64,000 nt of DNA, from NCBI GenBank assembly GCA_949292905.1, contig CASFAV010000011.1, positions 1 through 64,000 on the forward strand, written 5' to 3'. This document shows, one piece after another, positions 46,001 to 53,551 of this stretch (its first letter is position 1; every line of letters starts with the position of its first letter). A program made the translations under genes and the position numbers. This DNA is from an uncultured Eubacteriales bacterium. Its GTDB lineage: Bacteria > Bacillota > Clostridia > Christensenellales > DTU072. The notes below the pieces were generated by a model, which saw only the letters and a list, made by a program, of their open reading frames with translations, searched no databases and was not told the DNA's origin.

Positions 46001-46450
46001 GTCGGTGCCGTTCACTTCGGCGTCTATGAATTTAATGTCTTTAACCGTTGCCGAAGGCGAAATTTCTTTGAAAAAGGCGTTTTGCACGTTACCGTCCGAT
46101 ATCCTCACGCCTACTATCGCGTGCCCTCTGCCGTCCAGAGTGCCTTCGAACACGGCGCCCCTGCCGAGAGAGCCGCCGCCCGCCGCGTAATATCTCGAAA
46201 GATATATATCGGTGGTCAGCACGTAAGTTTTACCTTCCGTAGCGTTCATTCCGCAGTCGAGCATAAGGTCTATGAAATCGCTCTCCGACGAAATAAACTT
46301 CGTCACGGCATCGGTGGACGTCCCGTCTGCGGCGTACGCGCTCGCGCCCGCGTACGAAAAATAGGCGAGCGATGCGGCTAACAGCACCAATACGGATAAA
46401 ATTATCGAAACAGATTTTTTCATAGGCATTGATTTTTTATTCCGCGTCAT
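40019..46450 (-). CDS. Large tail-anchored MBG-type surface protein
   Basis: This 2143-residue protein has a signal peptide (MKKSVSIILSVLVLLAASLAY and on to AYA near residue 40), a beta-helix-like N-terminal part with GLUG-type motifs (residues about 65-520; for example GSLGRGAVFEGTLDGRGHAI and NNGTVTRSTVRTGGG) and then MBG-like modules to about residue 1980 (for example QAGIYRIRLTAIVPNYE and GVGNYEVKVKI). A disordered Pro/Asp/Glu linker (DEPDEPDEPGDEDNGDGG) and a membrane helix near 2103-2125 followed by KKKKDKS end it. No LPXTG signal is present. Alternative starts at residues 8 and 10 exist; none has a strong ribosome binding site. The start overlaps the upstream gene by 14 bases. Confidence 0.85.
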   Translation of the reverse strand: MTRNKKSMPMKKSVSIILSVLVLLAASLAYFSYAGASAYAADGTSTDAVTKFISSESDFIDLMLDCGMNATEGKTYVLTTDIYLSRYYAAGGGSLGRGAVFEGTLDGRGHAIVGVRISDGNVQNAFFKEISPSATVKDIKFIDAEVNGTDVAVLTVFNYGVVENVSVTGAVNGLTAAGIAVYNFGAIRDCVTAVTLEGSDGAAYAATASGSEAAGLIPEEYTVAGYTPLYEISGCYGLSGQKAAIFFTDGNVTEPDDANAAAGGVSDYALLKWYIDYYSVSDVKPRAAQTAYINCYNVALTSEENAALEEAVSGGYYSVTRYGFLNAYNTGNSALTSHDADYSTIGGTDTGAYTASETLQGEGTKESPYLIKNVSDLLAIDGYDKQDRYFLLTADINLYVSDLAGYCPERGAFVTELEGTLDGNGKTVSALAGALIGTVAAGGRVTSLNVIGNGSNGLVSETNNGIIEYVYAGGAGRAVGINNGTVTRSTVRTGGGVANISYGTVSYTRNYGGNFFAESGAKAEYCYNASVEAEESWNASAIVKSVSVNGAGEITVSKDTDISSLVKVNASDKYKDGAPLYSTGWKFASATGWGFLGGAESDVPVLVFPEDNVTYKGVTCIAPALTSVERKYGSIAYSAENKLEGRPASDEIFAGNVTDIVESSDGYYYKLPEGVSTLPTTVFEDIVNSFIPDELFDYIEQTDGSPVRYSWYSVTASGEKALIEDNLGTAGGTTFRFRIAHKYLWVSGEVTLDASNALAAYFGYTAVPYGISVYDMYGDLALASLGSSFEALGFTRPSTSTDPLGYEGIVSEITFRGEAYDDAILYEIGDYSLTVNIPSTTFSTAVTLVFDYKVTEGTLALDGYAVASAKGGLNESEAPVYSGEPVEVAQNNFSIENFVHYGVTYSYEILSFTRYDGVAGTKPSSFVQAGIYRIRLTAIVPNYEIYTREFDFYVARRTIAVSPYLQQDTVKYYDKLPSVSYNSELGVEATTAMFSGGLSYETAYVAGSGVGNYEVKVKILNAEVNANYILTAGNPVTLEVVKADMDLSACGFEDLSVVYDGKSHSVVLDTSKIKLASGDNKTYTFTVTYYNTGEQSDAPFAFVNAGTYAGLGALVEISSGNYNSVTLSAVTLTVEPLGVTLEAEDAYVNYGADATYTLKAYRTDGGAEVEDYLANLAAGADYSIGSGYVKNVTKAGSVLPITLKLLGESNLKGNYRLTVSAKDAFLTVGKRSYTVNMKDTYVYTGEPVVLDFNGASFVFDEGYPKYYILSGGVKTPFTGVPADANAKNNGEYVNAYCVELKISETDEFYGYEETFEFYIEPKETVLSGLYVTHSGSSVILTDGMSREYDGSEFVIALNPAELGKGAAYVIKYSYTLTDEAGVKRRYESAEALSFKNAARIEDITLELTPTTTNYTAWKSATAVSFEISPLTVSFVSELASVEYKGAPYSEAEIADMVNALATEGVIAGDVVSFGAKCAESAELPAEYIVTVTSLNPNYIFDSGVSAEKKFTIKAAEVTIDFSDKTQIEYVYGELYKKGGNNHPDITLATEFALGGASRTENVVYYIDTIESFPAPYEYDVISAAPLTVDGVEAVRFTVVNASKAVKIKPREVSFDWSKVTETQNGEIIGFEAEYVYNGEALVTPASFDLNYVDKGSLVDGLEVNISYSDVPKHAGVYTLTAEAVYLFETPDGNKVNCYYVKPELKEFTVTILRATVIYEIMPATVYLGAGVPDTFSVNYVEGYAPFATDTLNIAYSVPGFDSSAPATFAVFADIKVLDGDKLYADYVAEKANDEAEELTVDYHTFPEETKVNDVTATYTGLPAEIPVSGLPADAEVTVEYSSRPVDAGEYTVTVTLKAEGYLPKAFTVKVSISAATPEIRVSESEPVPYIARHVLTSADITGAEAYFGDVKAEGTFDFTERTPKQTLVYGRYTYSIIFTPASSNFTVVKNIPYVITSYVDIENAFDITGKDPSSDTETDIDAIAPEITESVTALHSYVIKASIPEELAGAVYMYVNGVAVTGEEYTVGASGKLKIEIRLGTEALITRYIDLTITDPVSETPDEPDEPDEPGDEDNGDGGSAGTPGSGGNGSGGVNVTMSEEAKKKWIIGGSVAGGVLLIGAVAAIVIVAVKKKKDKSGEANSN

Positions 46451-47732
46451 TCTTTTTGATCGTTTTTTTCTTGAGCCACGACACCTCTTTGCCGACGAGT
46501 TTTACGTGCGATCTGCCCATTATGCCTTCTATGAGCTGCGAGACGAGCCCCACGAAAATAGGCAGATAGAATACGAGTACCCTGTACAATATGACCGCCC
46601 AGAACAGCGTTCCCGCGGGCGTAGCGCCGTCGAACACGCTGTAGAAAGCGCCTTCGGAAGCCCCCGAAGCGCCCGGCGTGGGTATTATGCCCGAGGACAA
46701 CGTCACGAAGTACGAGCGCGACATTATCTCCCAGAAGCTTCCTTCGCCGCCCAAAGCGCGTACGATAAGGTAAGGATACGCTCCCACGGCGACGAGATCT
46801 ATAAAGGACAATACGGCCAGTATGACTATAGTGCTCTTATGATAGCTGAGATATTTATAGGCAGCGGCAAGCGAATCCACGGTATCGCGCGCCTTGCCGA
46901 CGGCTTTGTCGTAATCTTTGACGAGGCGCATTTTTACGCCCAATTTTACGACCTTCTCGGTGAGTTTGAACGTAAAATTCAACTTCTTCGAGAAGACCAT
47001 CACCACTACGGGCAACAGACTCGAGAATACTATCGCCAGCGCGGCGCCGAGCTTGATGACCCAGGATATCTCGTCGTTGTATATCGCGAAAAGAGTTATA
47101 ACGAATGCGTCCAGCGTGAATATCCTTATCGTGTGCTTGACGAACGGCAGCGTGCAAGCCGTGGGCGTATCGAGACTCGCTTTAGCCATATACACCATCT
47201 GGAATGGCTGTCCGCCGGTAGACCACGGAGTGAGGTTGTCGTAGTACTTACCGAGGATAGCCACCCGTAGCGCCAGTCCGAAACGGTTGCCGTATCCGCA
47301 CTGCCTTATGAGCGTGAAATACACGAATGCGTCGGCAAGCGTATGCGTGGCGTAAGCGCCGAGCGCGATGAGCAGCCAATAGTAATTGCCGCCGATCTGC
47401 TTACCGAGATCCTCAATACCTACGAAAGCCGCCGCGTCGTCCTTGAGTTCGAGCCACAAAACGACGGCTATGGCGATCACGTTGAAGGCGACGAGGATGA
47501 GCGTGGATATCCACTTTTTCTTCCTGTCCTTCTGCGTTTTCGGTTTGCCTTCCGGTACGTCCGGAAGAGTAAGCCGATCCTCGACGTCGATCGGCGTTTC
47601 CACCGAGGGAGTTGCGTCGCTCTCACGCGCTACGCGCGCGCCGAGCGTCTCCGCTTCGGGCGAAAGCATACCCGTATCTTTTTCCTCTCCGTCCGTCGCG
47701 AAAGCTTCGGCTCCGAGTTTACATTCGTCCAT
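46437..47732 (-). CDS. Lysylphosphatidylglycerol synthase-type integral membrane protein
   Basis: This 431-residue protein has a disordered acidic N-terminal region (about 70 residues) followed by about eight membrane helices that match the flippase-like domain of MprF and the YbhN/AglD2 family (for example LWLELKDDAAAFVGIEDLGKQIGGNYYWLLIALGAYATHTLAD, PWSTGGQPFQMVYM and TPGASGASEGAFYSVF). The soluble aminoacyl-transferase domain of MprF is absent, so a lipid-flipping or lipid-modifying role for a separate partner is likely. It is the first gene of the operon with the MBG and LRR surface proteins. The C-terminus is basic (KKKTIKKNDAE). Confidence 0.85.
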   Translation of the reverse strand: MDECKLGAEAFATDGEEKDTGMLSPEAETLGARVARESDATPSVETPIDVEDRLTLPDVPEGKPKTQKDRKKKWISTLILVAFNVIAIAVVLWLELKDDAAAFVGIEDLGKQIGGNYYWLLIALGAYATHTLADAFVYFTLIRQCGYGNRFGLALRVAILGKYYDNLTPWSTGGQPFQMVYMAKASLDTPTACTLPFVKHTIRIFTLDAFVITLFAIYNDEISWVIKLGAALAIVFSSLLPVVVMVFSKKLNFTFKLTEKVVKLGVKMRLVKDYDKAVGKARDTVDSLAAAYKYLSYHKSTIVILAVLSFIDLVAVGAYPYLIVRALGGEGSFWEIMSRSYFVTLSSGIIPTPGASGASEGAFYSVFDGATPAGTLFWAVILYRVLVFYLPIFVGLVSQLIEGIMGRSHVKLVGKEVSWLKKKTIKKNDAE

Positions 47733-47753
47733 ATCTTTTCCTTTTATTTTAAT

Positions 47754-47782
47754 ATTCTATCATACGCACACGCGCACTACAA
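47754..47782 (-). promoter_or_regulatory. Promoter of the flippase-surface protein operon
   Basis: On the minus strand TTGTAG (47782-47777) and TAGAAT (47759-47754) are 17 bases apart, and AAAAGGAAAAG precedes the ATG at 47732. Confidence 0.5.
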
Positions 47783-47806
47783 GATGTTTTATGTGTTCGG
47801 TTTGTG

Positions 47807-47834
47807 AAAAAAGCGGCGTCCTTACGAACGCCGC
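47807..47834 (-). terminator. Terminator of the PadR operon
   Basis: On the minus strand GCGGCGT and ACGCCGC pair around an eight-base loop and TTTTTT follows. It ends the padR/permease-prefix transcript. Confidence 0.8.
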
Positions 47835-47850
47835 CCCCTCTGTTCGTCGT

Positions 47851-48657
47851 CTATTTCTCGAAATCTTCCTCTTGCGATCTGCGATCGATTTTCGCGTTAA
47901 GCGCGAAAACGGAGACGAAACCGCACGCGAGCGCGCCCACCACTACGATTATCCAGAGCGGATGCCACATACCGGTCGCTGCGGAGGCGGTAAGGAATAC
48001 CGCAACGCTCAGCATCATCACGAGAGCCATCCATATTATGAGCCACACCTTGCGTTTGCGGAAAAAAAGCGTGGTGAATATCACCGACAAAAGCGCCCAC
48101 ACGGGAATATAGACGAAGCTCACCCATGCCACAGCGGGACTCACGCCGCACGCGAGCCACAGCACGAAGAAGAGCGCCGTGAGCAATATTCCCCCGTAAG
48201 TTATCAGTATCAGATCGGTCGTGTAATGCCTCTTGAAGCGTATGTTGCGTTTAAGCACGGCGGCGGTCGCAAATACGTACATGGCTATCGCCATACCGGG
48301 GAATATCGTGTAAGCGCCTACCGCCCACAGCTCTCCGAGCAATCCCATCAGGATATACGCAACGACGCACATCATGCAGAACGTCACGAGAAGAAGAACG
48401 CTTCTTTGAAATTTAGGATCCCGCAACACCTGAAGAGGCTTCCCTCTCAAAGCGTTAATGGCTTCGGTATAATCGCCGAGAGCCTCGATGCAACGGGTAT
48501 AAACCTCGTCGTCCGGTATTCCTTCCGCTTTAAGTTCCATGGCGTGCGACATAAGATTGCCGAGCATCTCCTCTCTCAATTCCGCGGCTTCTCTGCCGGG
48601 CGGAACGAGTTTGAATTGGCTTGAGAGATAGGCTTTGAATCTTTCGAGCAAAGTCAT
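47851..48657 (-). CDS. Permease-prefix domain membrane protein
   Basis: This 268-residue protein has an N-terminal cytoplasmic permease-prefix domain (LLERFKAYLSSQFKLVPPGREAAELREEMLGNLM...GIPDDEVYTRCIEALGDYTEAI) followed by about six membrane helices. Genes of this type are typically paired with a PadR regulator and may sense or transport envelope-active compounds. The start overlaps the padR stop as ATGA. No substrate can be inferred. Confidence 0.8.
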   Translation of the reverse strand: MTLLERFKAYLSSQFKLVPPGREAAELREEMLGNLMSHAMELKAEGIPDDEVYTRCIEALGDYTEAINALRGKPLQVLRDPKFQRSVLLLVTFCMMCVVAYILMGLLGELWAVGAYTIFPGMAIAMYVFATAAVLKRNIRFKRHYTTDLILITYGGILLTALFFVLWLACGVSPAVAWVSFVYIPVWALLSVIFTTLFFRKRKVWLIIWMALVMMLSVAVFLTASAATGMWHPLWIIVVVGALACGFVSVFALNAKIDRRSQEEDFEK

Positions 48658-48989
48658 CGGTTACCTCCTACGATAAGTTTGGTGAGAATACGGCTCACGA
48701 GTTTCCATTCTTCGAGTTTGGCTGCGTAAACCTGCTTACCTTTCTCGGTGATTTTGTAATATCTGCGCCTCGCTCCCCCGACGCCGTCGCCCCAGTAAGT
48801 GGTGAGCAGACCTTCTTCCTCCATACGGCGGAAAGCGGTATATATCGTGGCGTCCTTGACGTCGATAACGCCTTCTCCTCCGTCGATGATGTCCTTAGCT
48901 ATCTCATAGCCGTAGCTGTCGCCCTCCCCGAGTATGCGGAGTATAATGGTTTCCGTATGTCCTCTTAATATATCGCCGCTACCTGCCAT
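48654..48989 (-). CDS. PadR family transcriptional regulator
   Basis: This 111-residue protein is a PadR-type winged helix regulator (LRGHTETIILRILGEGDSYGYEIAKDI, then AFRRMEEEGLLTTYWGDGVGGARRRYYKITEKG). It lies directly upstream of the permease-prefix gene and is expected to repress both by binding the palindrome at 49014-49041, which lies just downstream of the start of its own transcript. The ligand is not known. The C-terminal dimerisation helix is short, as is usual in subfamily 2. Confidence 0.92.
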   Translation of the reverse strand: MAGSGDILRGHTETIILRILGEGDSYGYEIAKDIIDGGEGVIDVKDATIYTAFRRMEEEGLLTTYWGDGVGGARRRYYKITEKGKQVYAAKLEEWKLVSRILTKLIVGGNR

Positions 48990-49013
48990 GGTCTACCTCG
49001 TCGAAGCGTTATC

Positions 49014-49041
49014 TAAACAAAATAGCTATATAATTTGTTTA
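49014..49041. promoter_or_regulatory. Putative PadR operator
   Basis: TAAACAAA-N12-TTTGTTTA is a perfect 8-bp inverted repeat located between the promoter and the padR start. It is the natural site for autorepression. Confidence 0.6.
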
Positions 49042-49050
49042 TGTACTTGC

Positions 49051-49079
49051 AGTATACACTACTTGCGGAAGTTTGTAAA
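49051..49079 (-). promoter_or_regulatory. Promoter of the padR operon
   Basis: On the minus strand TTTACA (49079-49074) and TATACT (49056-49051) are 17 bases apart. Transcription should start near 49044, at the edge of the operator. Confidence 0.65.
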
Positions 49080-49127
49080 GCGTTATTTCAACAAAAAATT
49101 CGTAATTTACCTTACAAAGCCGGAAAA

Positions 49128-50102
49128 TCAAAAAATCAAATATTTTCTGCGTGTTTCGGCGCACGCGCGCAAAGCAAAAGCCGCTGAGAGCGCGATGTCC
49201 GCCGCGAAAAGTGTATTCACGAGTATTTCTCTTACGGCTTCCGCCGCCGCCTTGACGTCCTTTCTGCCCATCTCAACGGAAAGTACCCTGACCGAAGGAA
49301 CCAAAGCCTTGAGCGCCGCGGTGACCGCGGCGTGAGAGGACGGCTCCGCCGTAACTACGTAGAGGACGTACGCCTTGCCGTCGGCTTCGCCCACCATGCC
49401 GGTGAAGCCTAAACTTTCCAGCCATTCCGGAGAGTTGAGCACGAATGATACGAGTTCTTCCGATTTGATCAAGGTAAAAGGCGAGAATATCCTTTCCGCC
49501 CCTTCCACGTCGGCTATCGCGGCGGCGATCTCTGCGTGAGTGACTCCTTCGTTCACTACCGGCACGGCGAGCAGCATCGCTTTTTCCCAGAAGCCTTCGC
49601 CCGCGTCCGACAGAAGATCCGCTTTCCCCGAGAGCACCGCGTCGGTAAGTCCCACCCTCTCACAGGCAAAGCCTGCGAGAGCCTTTTCCGCTTTTTCGTA
49701 CATCTCGTCTGCAGAAAAAGGCGAGACGTTACAAAGAAGAAGTATCCTGTATACCGTTTCCCCGCCGTCCTTATAAGCGAGGAAGTCCTTGACCGGTTCG
49801 AGATCGGTAATCCCCGGGATATCGGGTATGATATCGAGCGTTCCGTACCAAACGAGCTGAGTGACCTCCGGGAATTCCTTGAAGGACTCCACTACCGGTC
49901 TCAATTCGTCGTAATCGCCTCTTACTTCGATGACGGCGTCGGAACGCACGCCGTAGGCGTCATTGAAAAAAGCGTAGGCTTCCGTTGCGGGCGTGGCGTA
50001 AGAAAGCAGCGGGACGAGCGGTAAAATCAGTCCCGCCGCGAAATAAACAAAGATTATGATGACTATAAGCGAAATAACTATCCGATTGCTTTTTATCGGC
50101 AT
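49128..50102 (-). CDS. MMPL/RND-like N-terminal fragment, membrane-anchored
   Basis: This 324-residue protein starts with a membrane helix (VISLIVIIIFVYFAAGLILPLVP) and continues as a soluble alpha/beta domain (AVIEVRGDYDELRPVVESFKEFPEVTQLVWYG...) and a second repeat-like segment (GMVGEADGKAYVLYVVTAEPSSHAAVTAALKAL). A possible membrane helix (NTLFAADIALSAAFALRA) ends it. The pattern is that of the first porter half of an MMPL or RND transporter, of which the remaining membrane segments are missing. It could be a truncated relic or a free-standing periplasmic-type domain. It follows lysA by 55 bases and no strong promoter is seen. Confidence 0.5.
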   Translation of the reverse strand: MPIKSNRIVISLIVIIIFVYFAAGLILPLVPLLSYATPATEAYAFFNDAYGVRSDAVIEVRGDYDELRPVVESFKEFPEVTQLVWYGTLDIIPDIPGITDLEPVKDFLAYKDGGETVYRILLLCNVSPFSADEMYEKAEKALAGFACERVGLTDAVLSGKADLLSDAGEGFWEKAMLLAVPVVNEGVTHAEIAAAIADVEGAERIFSPFTLIKSEELVSFVLNSPEWLESLGFTGMVGEADGKAYVLYVVTAEPSSHAAVTAALKALVPSVRVLSVEMGRKDVKAAAEAVREILVNTLFAADIALSAAFALRACAETRRKYLIF

Positions 50103-50157
50103 GACCTGTACGTATATATTATGTTGCGCGACCGCCGAAAGTTTCTACGGACAAAAG

Positions 50158-51414
50158 TTATTTGCGCCTGAACTCGGGATAAATATCGAGAGTGGCGAAA
50201 TAGTCGTCGGGGGTTTCGGCACGTCTTATGAGCTTATACGAGCCGTCGGGCTTGAGGAGTATCTCGGCGCTTCTCAGTTTGCCGTTGTAATTGTATCCCA
50301 TGGAATGTCCGTGGGCGCCCGCCTCGTGTATGAAAAGGTAATCCCCTATCTCGAGCTCGGGAAGTTTCCTGTCCACGGCGAATTTATCGGAATTTTCGCA
50401 AAGCGAGCCCACTACGTCGTAGACGTGATCGCAGGGAGCGTTCTCTTTGCCGAGCACGGTGATATGGTGATACGCGCCGTATATCGCGGGGCGCATGAGG
50501 TGAGCCGCGCAGGCGTCGCAGCCTGCGTATTCTTTATAAGTATGCTTGAAGTGTACCACTTTCGTGATAAGACCGCCGTAAGGCGCAAGCATATATCTGC
50601 CGAGTTCGGTGAAAATTTTGGGAGCGATCCCGCGCGAAGCGAGTATCTCCTCGTACGCCTTGCGCACGCCCTCTCCTATCACTTTTATATCCGTTTTCTT
50701 TTGTTCGGGACGGTACGGAACGCCTATGCCGCCGCTCAGATTGACGAATACGAATTTCGCGCCAGTTTCGGCGGTGAGATCCGCTATGAGCTCGAAAAGC
50801 ACCCTCGCCAGCACCGGATAATAGTCGTTCTCGATATTGTTGCTCGCCAGGAAGGCGTGCACGCCGAATTCTTTGACGCCTTTAGCCATAAGCGTCCTGA
50901 CCGCTTCGAACATCTGCGGACGGGTAAGTCCGTACTTCGCGTCCGCGGGCGTGCCCATGATCATATTATTGATGGTGAATTCGCCGCCCGGATTGTACCT
51001 TAAACATATCTTCTCGGGGATACCCGCCGTCTTTTCGAGGAAGTCGATGTGCGTTATGTCGTCGAGATTGATTATCGCTCCAAGCTTGCGGGCGTAAATA
51101 TATTCCTCCGCGGGCGTTTCGTTGCTGCTGAACATTATCTCGTCCCCGCCGAAGCCCAGCCTTTCCGCCATCATCAGTTCGGTGTAGCTCGAACAGTCCA
51201 CTCCGCAACCTTCTTCCTTGAGTATCCTGATAAGCGCAGGATTGGGCGTCGCTTTAACGGCGAAATATTCTTTGAATCCCGCGTTCCACGAGAACGCTTC
51301 GAAAAGCCCGCGGGCGTTTTCGCGAATGCCTTTCTCGTCGTAAATATGGAAAGGCGTGGGATATTCTTTCGCTATCTCTTTGATCTTTTCGAGTGTTACG
51401 AAGGGTTTTTTCAT
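50158..51414 (-). CDS. lysA: Diaminopimelate decarboxylase-type PLP enzyme
   Basis: This 418-residue fold-III PLP decarboxylase converts meso-diaminopimelate to lysine. The PLP Lys lies in YFAVKATPNP (K54), followed by GVDCSSYTELMMAERLGF, HAFLASNN, the SGGIG phosphate loop and the GSLCENSDKF site with the catalytic Cys. The start at 51414 was chosen because a TATAAT box lies over the other possible ATG at 51453; GGAG precedes it. The gene is not linked to asd-dapAB, but the enzyme completes that pathway. The length and some insertions leave a small chance that it is a related decarboxylase. Confidence 0.88.
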   Translation of the reverse strand: MKKPFVTLEKIKEIAKEYPTPFHIYDEKGIRENARGLFEAFSWNAGFKEYFAVKATPNPALIRILKEEGCGVDCSSYTELMMAERLGFGGDEIMFSSNETPAEEYIYARKLGAIINLDDITHIDFLEKTAGIPEKICLRYNPGGEFTINNMIMGTPADAKYGLTRPQMFEAVRTLMAKGVKEFGVHAFLASNNIENDYYPVLARVLFELIADLTAETGAKFVFVNLSGGIGVPYRPEQKKTDIKVIGEGVRKAYEEILASRGIAPKIFTELGRYMLAPYGGLITKVVHFKHTYKEYAGCDACAAHLMRPAIYGAYHHITVLGKENAPCDHVYDVVGSLCENSDKFAVDRKLPELEIGDYLFIHEAGAHGHSMGYNYNGKLRSAEILLKPDGSYKLIRRAETPDDYFATLDIYPEFRRK

Positions 51415-51451
51415 AGGTCGGCAAACTCCGTTTATAAATATTCTTTCAACC

Positions 51452-51480
51452 ATTATACTTTACGCTCGGGACATAGTCAA
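51452..51480 (-). promoter_or_regulatory. Promoter of lysA
   Basis: On the minus strand TTGACT (51480-51475) and TATAAT (51457-51452) are 17 bases apart. Transcription should begin near 51445 and give a short 30-base leader, with no room for a lysine riboswitch. Confidence 0.75.
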
Positions 51481-51591
51481 CTTAAATGGCGCGAATTGCT
51501 CACGCGCTTCGCGCGCGCCCGTTTATTACCGGTTTTGCGCCCTCTTGAAGGGCGTAAGAACGCAATTTTACAACATATCGGGGGAAAATTA

Positions 51592-51620
51592 TTGCATTCG
51601 GGCATATATTGTGCTAATAT
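51592..51620 (+). promoter_or_regulatory. Promoter of pckG
   Basis: TTGCAT (51592-51597) and TAATAT (51615-51620) are 17 bases apart, ahead of AGGAGAG and the ATG at 51652. The upstream gap (51481-51591) holds only short GC-rich stems, such as CGCGCTTCGCGCG and GCGCCC-TCTTGA-AGGGCG, and no gene. Confidence 0.6.
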
Positions 51621-51651
51621 AAATGCAATCTTATTTACAGGAGAGTGCTTT

Positions 51652-53445
51652 ATGGAATTAACGACCAATAAATACGTTCTCGATTTCGTCAAGAAGTACG
51701 TCGACCTCATGCAGCCCGACGAGGTGGTATGGATCGACGGCGGCAAGAAACAGCTCAACGAGCTCACCAAAATTGCCTGCTCCACCGGCGAGATCTATAA
51801 ATGCAACAGCAAGCTGCTTCCCGGATGTCTCTATCACCGCACCGCCGTCAACGACGTGGCGCGCGTGGAAGGCAGGACGTTCATCTGCTCCCGCGAGCAA
51901 AAGAACGCCGGTCCCACCAACAACTGGATGGACCCCAAAGAAGCTTACGCGAAACTCGACGCTATCGCTACCGGTTGCATGAAAGGCAGAACGATGTATA
52001 TAATCCCCTTCAGTATGGGCAAGATCGGATCTCCCTTCGCCAAATACGGCATCGAGCTTACCGACTCCATCTACGTCGTACTGAACATGGCGATCATGAC
52101 CCGCGTATCGAAGAAAGTTCTCGATAAGCTCGGCGATTCCGACAATTTCGTTCGCGGCATCCACAGCAAAGTGAAACTCGAAGAAGAGAACCGTTATATC
52201 TGCCAGTTCCCCGAGGACAACACCATTTACAGCCTTAACTCCGGTTACGGCGGCAACGTGCTTCTCGGCAAAAAGTGCTTCGCGCTCCGTATCGCGTCCT
52301 ATCAGGGCTGGAAAGAAGGCTGGATGGCTGAGCACATGCTCATCCTCGGCGTACAGAAGCCTAACGGCGAGATCAAATACATCACGGCGGCGTTCCCCTC
52401 CGCTTGCGGCAAGACCAACCTCGCAATGCTCATTCCTCCGGAAACCTACACCGCGAAAGGATATAAAGTCTTCACCGTGGGCGACGACATCGCGTGGATC
52501 CGTAAAGGACGCGGCGGAATGCTTTACGCCGTCAACCCCGAGAACGGTTTCTTCGGCGTAGCTCCCGGAACGAACGCGAAATCCAATCCCAACGCTCTCG
52601 AGACCACGAAGCGCGGAACGATATTCACCAACGTCGTTTATAATCCCCGCACCAAGACGGTATGGTGGGAAGGACTCGACAAGAATCCTCCGAAGAACGT
52701 CCTCGACTGGAAAGGCAACAAGTGGTCGGGCGGCATGGTAGACGCGGACGGCAAGCCCATAAAAGGCGCTCATCCGAACTCCCGTTTCACCGCTCCCGCG
52801 AAGAACTGCCCCTGCCTCTCCTCCGAATTCGAGAATCCGAAGGGCGTGCCGATCTCCGCTATGATATTCGGCGGCAGACGCGCGAAAGCGGCTCCGTTGG
52901 TCTATGAAGCGCGCGACTGGAAACACGGCGTATTCATCGGCTCGATAATGGCATCGGAGACCACCGCCGCGGCGGCGGGCGCAGTTGGCGTCGTTCGTCA
53001 CGATCCTATGGCGATGCTCCCCTTCTGCGGCTACAATATGGCGGATTACTTCCAACACTGGCTCGACATGGGCAAGAAGATCAAGAACAAACCCAAGATC
53101 TTCAACGTCAACTGGTTCCGTACCGACGACGAAGGCAACTTCCTGTGGCCGGGATTCGGCGACAACATGCGCGTACTCGACTGGATCATCCGGCGTTGCG
53201 AGGAGACCGTGGACGCCGTCGAGACTCCTATCGGTTATATGCCCAGACCTGAGGACATCAACCTCGAAGGACTGGATATGACGACCGAAGACCTCAAGAA
53301 GATCCTCGACTGCGACAAGAAGGTATGGCTCGCGGAAGCCGACGATATCGAAGCCTATTATAAAAAGACTTTCGGCGACACCCTGCCCAAAGAACTCTAC
53401 GCGGAGCTCAACAAGCTCAAGAAGAACCTCCGCAAGCGTTCGTAA
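51652..53445 (+). CDS. pckG: Phosphoenolpyruvate carboxykinase (GTP)
   Basis: This 597-residue GTP-type PEPCK interconverts oxaloacetate and PEP. Fermenting gut bacteria often run it in the PEP-carboxylating direction. The kinase-1a motif FPSACGKTN (near 249-257), the GDDIAWI, NPENGFFGVAPGTN and FGGRRAKAAPLV segments and WFRTDDEGNFLWPGFGDNMRVL are all present. The start at 51652 follows a strong AGGAGAG; the frame remains open upstream without a good initiation signal. The gene has its own promoter and terminator and is divergent from lysA. Confidence 0.97.
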   Translation: MELTTNKYVLDFVKKYVDLMQPDEVVWIDGGKKQLNELTKIACSTGEIYKCNSKLLPGCLYHRTAVNDVARVEGRTFICSREQKNAGPTNNWMDPKEAYAKLDAIATGCMKGRTMYIIPFSMGKIGSPFAKYGIELTDSIYVVLNMAIMTRVSKKVLDKLGDSDNFVRGIHSKVKLEEENRYICQFPEDNTIYSLNSGYGGNVLLGKKCFALRIASYQGWKEGWMAEHMLILGVQKPNGEIKYITAAFPSACGKTNLAMLIPPETYTAKGYKVFTVGDDIAWIRKGRGGMLYAVNPENGFFGVAPGTNAKSNPNALETTKRGTIFTNVVYNPRTKTVWWEGLDKNPPKNVLDWKGNKWSGGMVDADGKPIKGAHPNSRFTAPAKNCPCLSSEFENPKGVPISAMIFGGRRAKAAPLVYEARDWKHGVFIGSIMASETTAAAAGAVGVVRHDPMAMLPFCGYNMADYFQHWLDMGKKIKNKPKIFNVNWFRTDDEGNFLWPGFGDNMRVLDWIIRRCEETVDAVETPIGYMPRPEDINLEGLDMTTEDLKKILDCDKKVWLAEADDIEAYYKKTFGDTLPKELYAELNKLKKNLRKRS

Positions 53446-53466
53446 TCCCCTTTCAAAACAAAAATG

Positions 53467-53496
53467 CGGCGTCCTTCGGGGACGCCGTTCTTTTTT
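53467..53496 (+). terminator. Terminator of pckG
   Basis: CGGCGTCC and GGACGCCG form an eight-pair stem with a TTCG-containing loop, followed by TTCTTTTTT. Confidence 0.9.
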
Positions 53497-53506
53497 CGAT
53501 CGGTAT

Positions 53507-53530
53507 ATAAAAACGCCCCTTCACGGGGCG
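53507..53530 (-). terminator. Terminator of the TPR-hslO operon
   Basis: On the minus strand CGCCCC and GGGGCG pair around a five-base loop and TTTTTATA follows. It lies 22 bases after the TPR gene stop. Confidence 0.75.
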
Positions 53531-53551
53531 GATAACGAGTATTGCCCGCTT

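Noticed and set aside
51049..51651. Longer N-terminus for PEPCK
   Set aside because: The extension is antisense to lysA; the strong ribosome binding site and the family length support the start at 51652.
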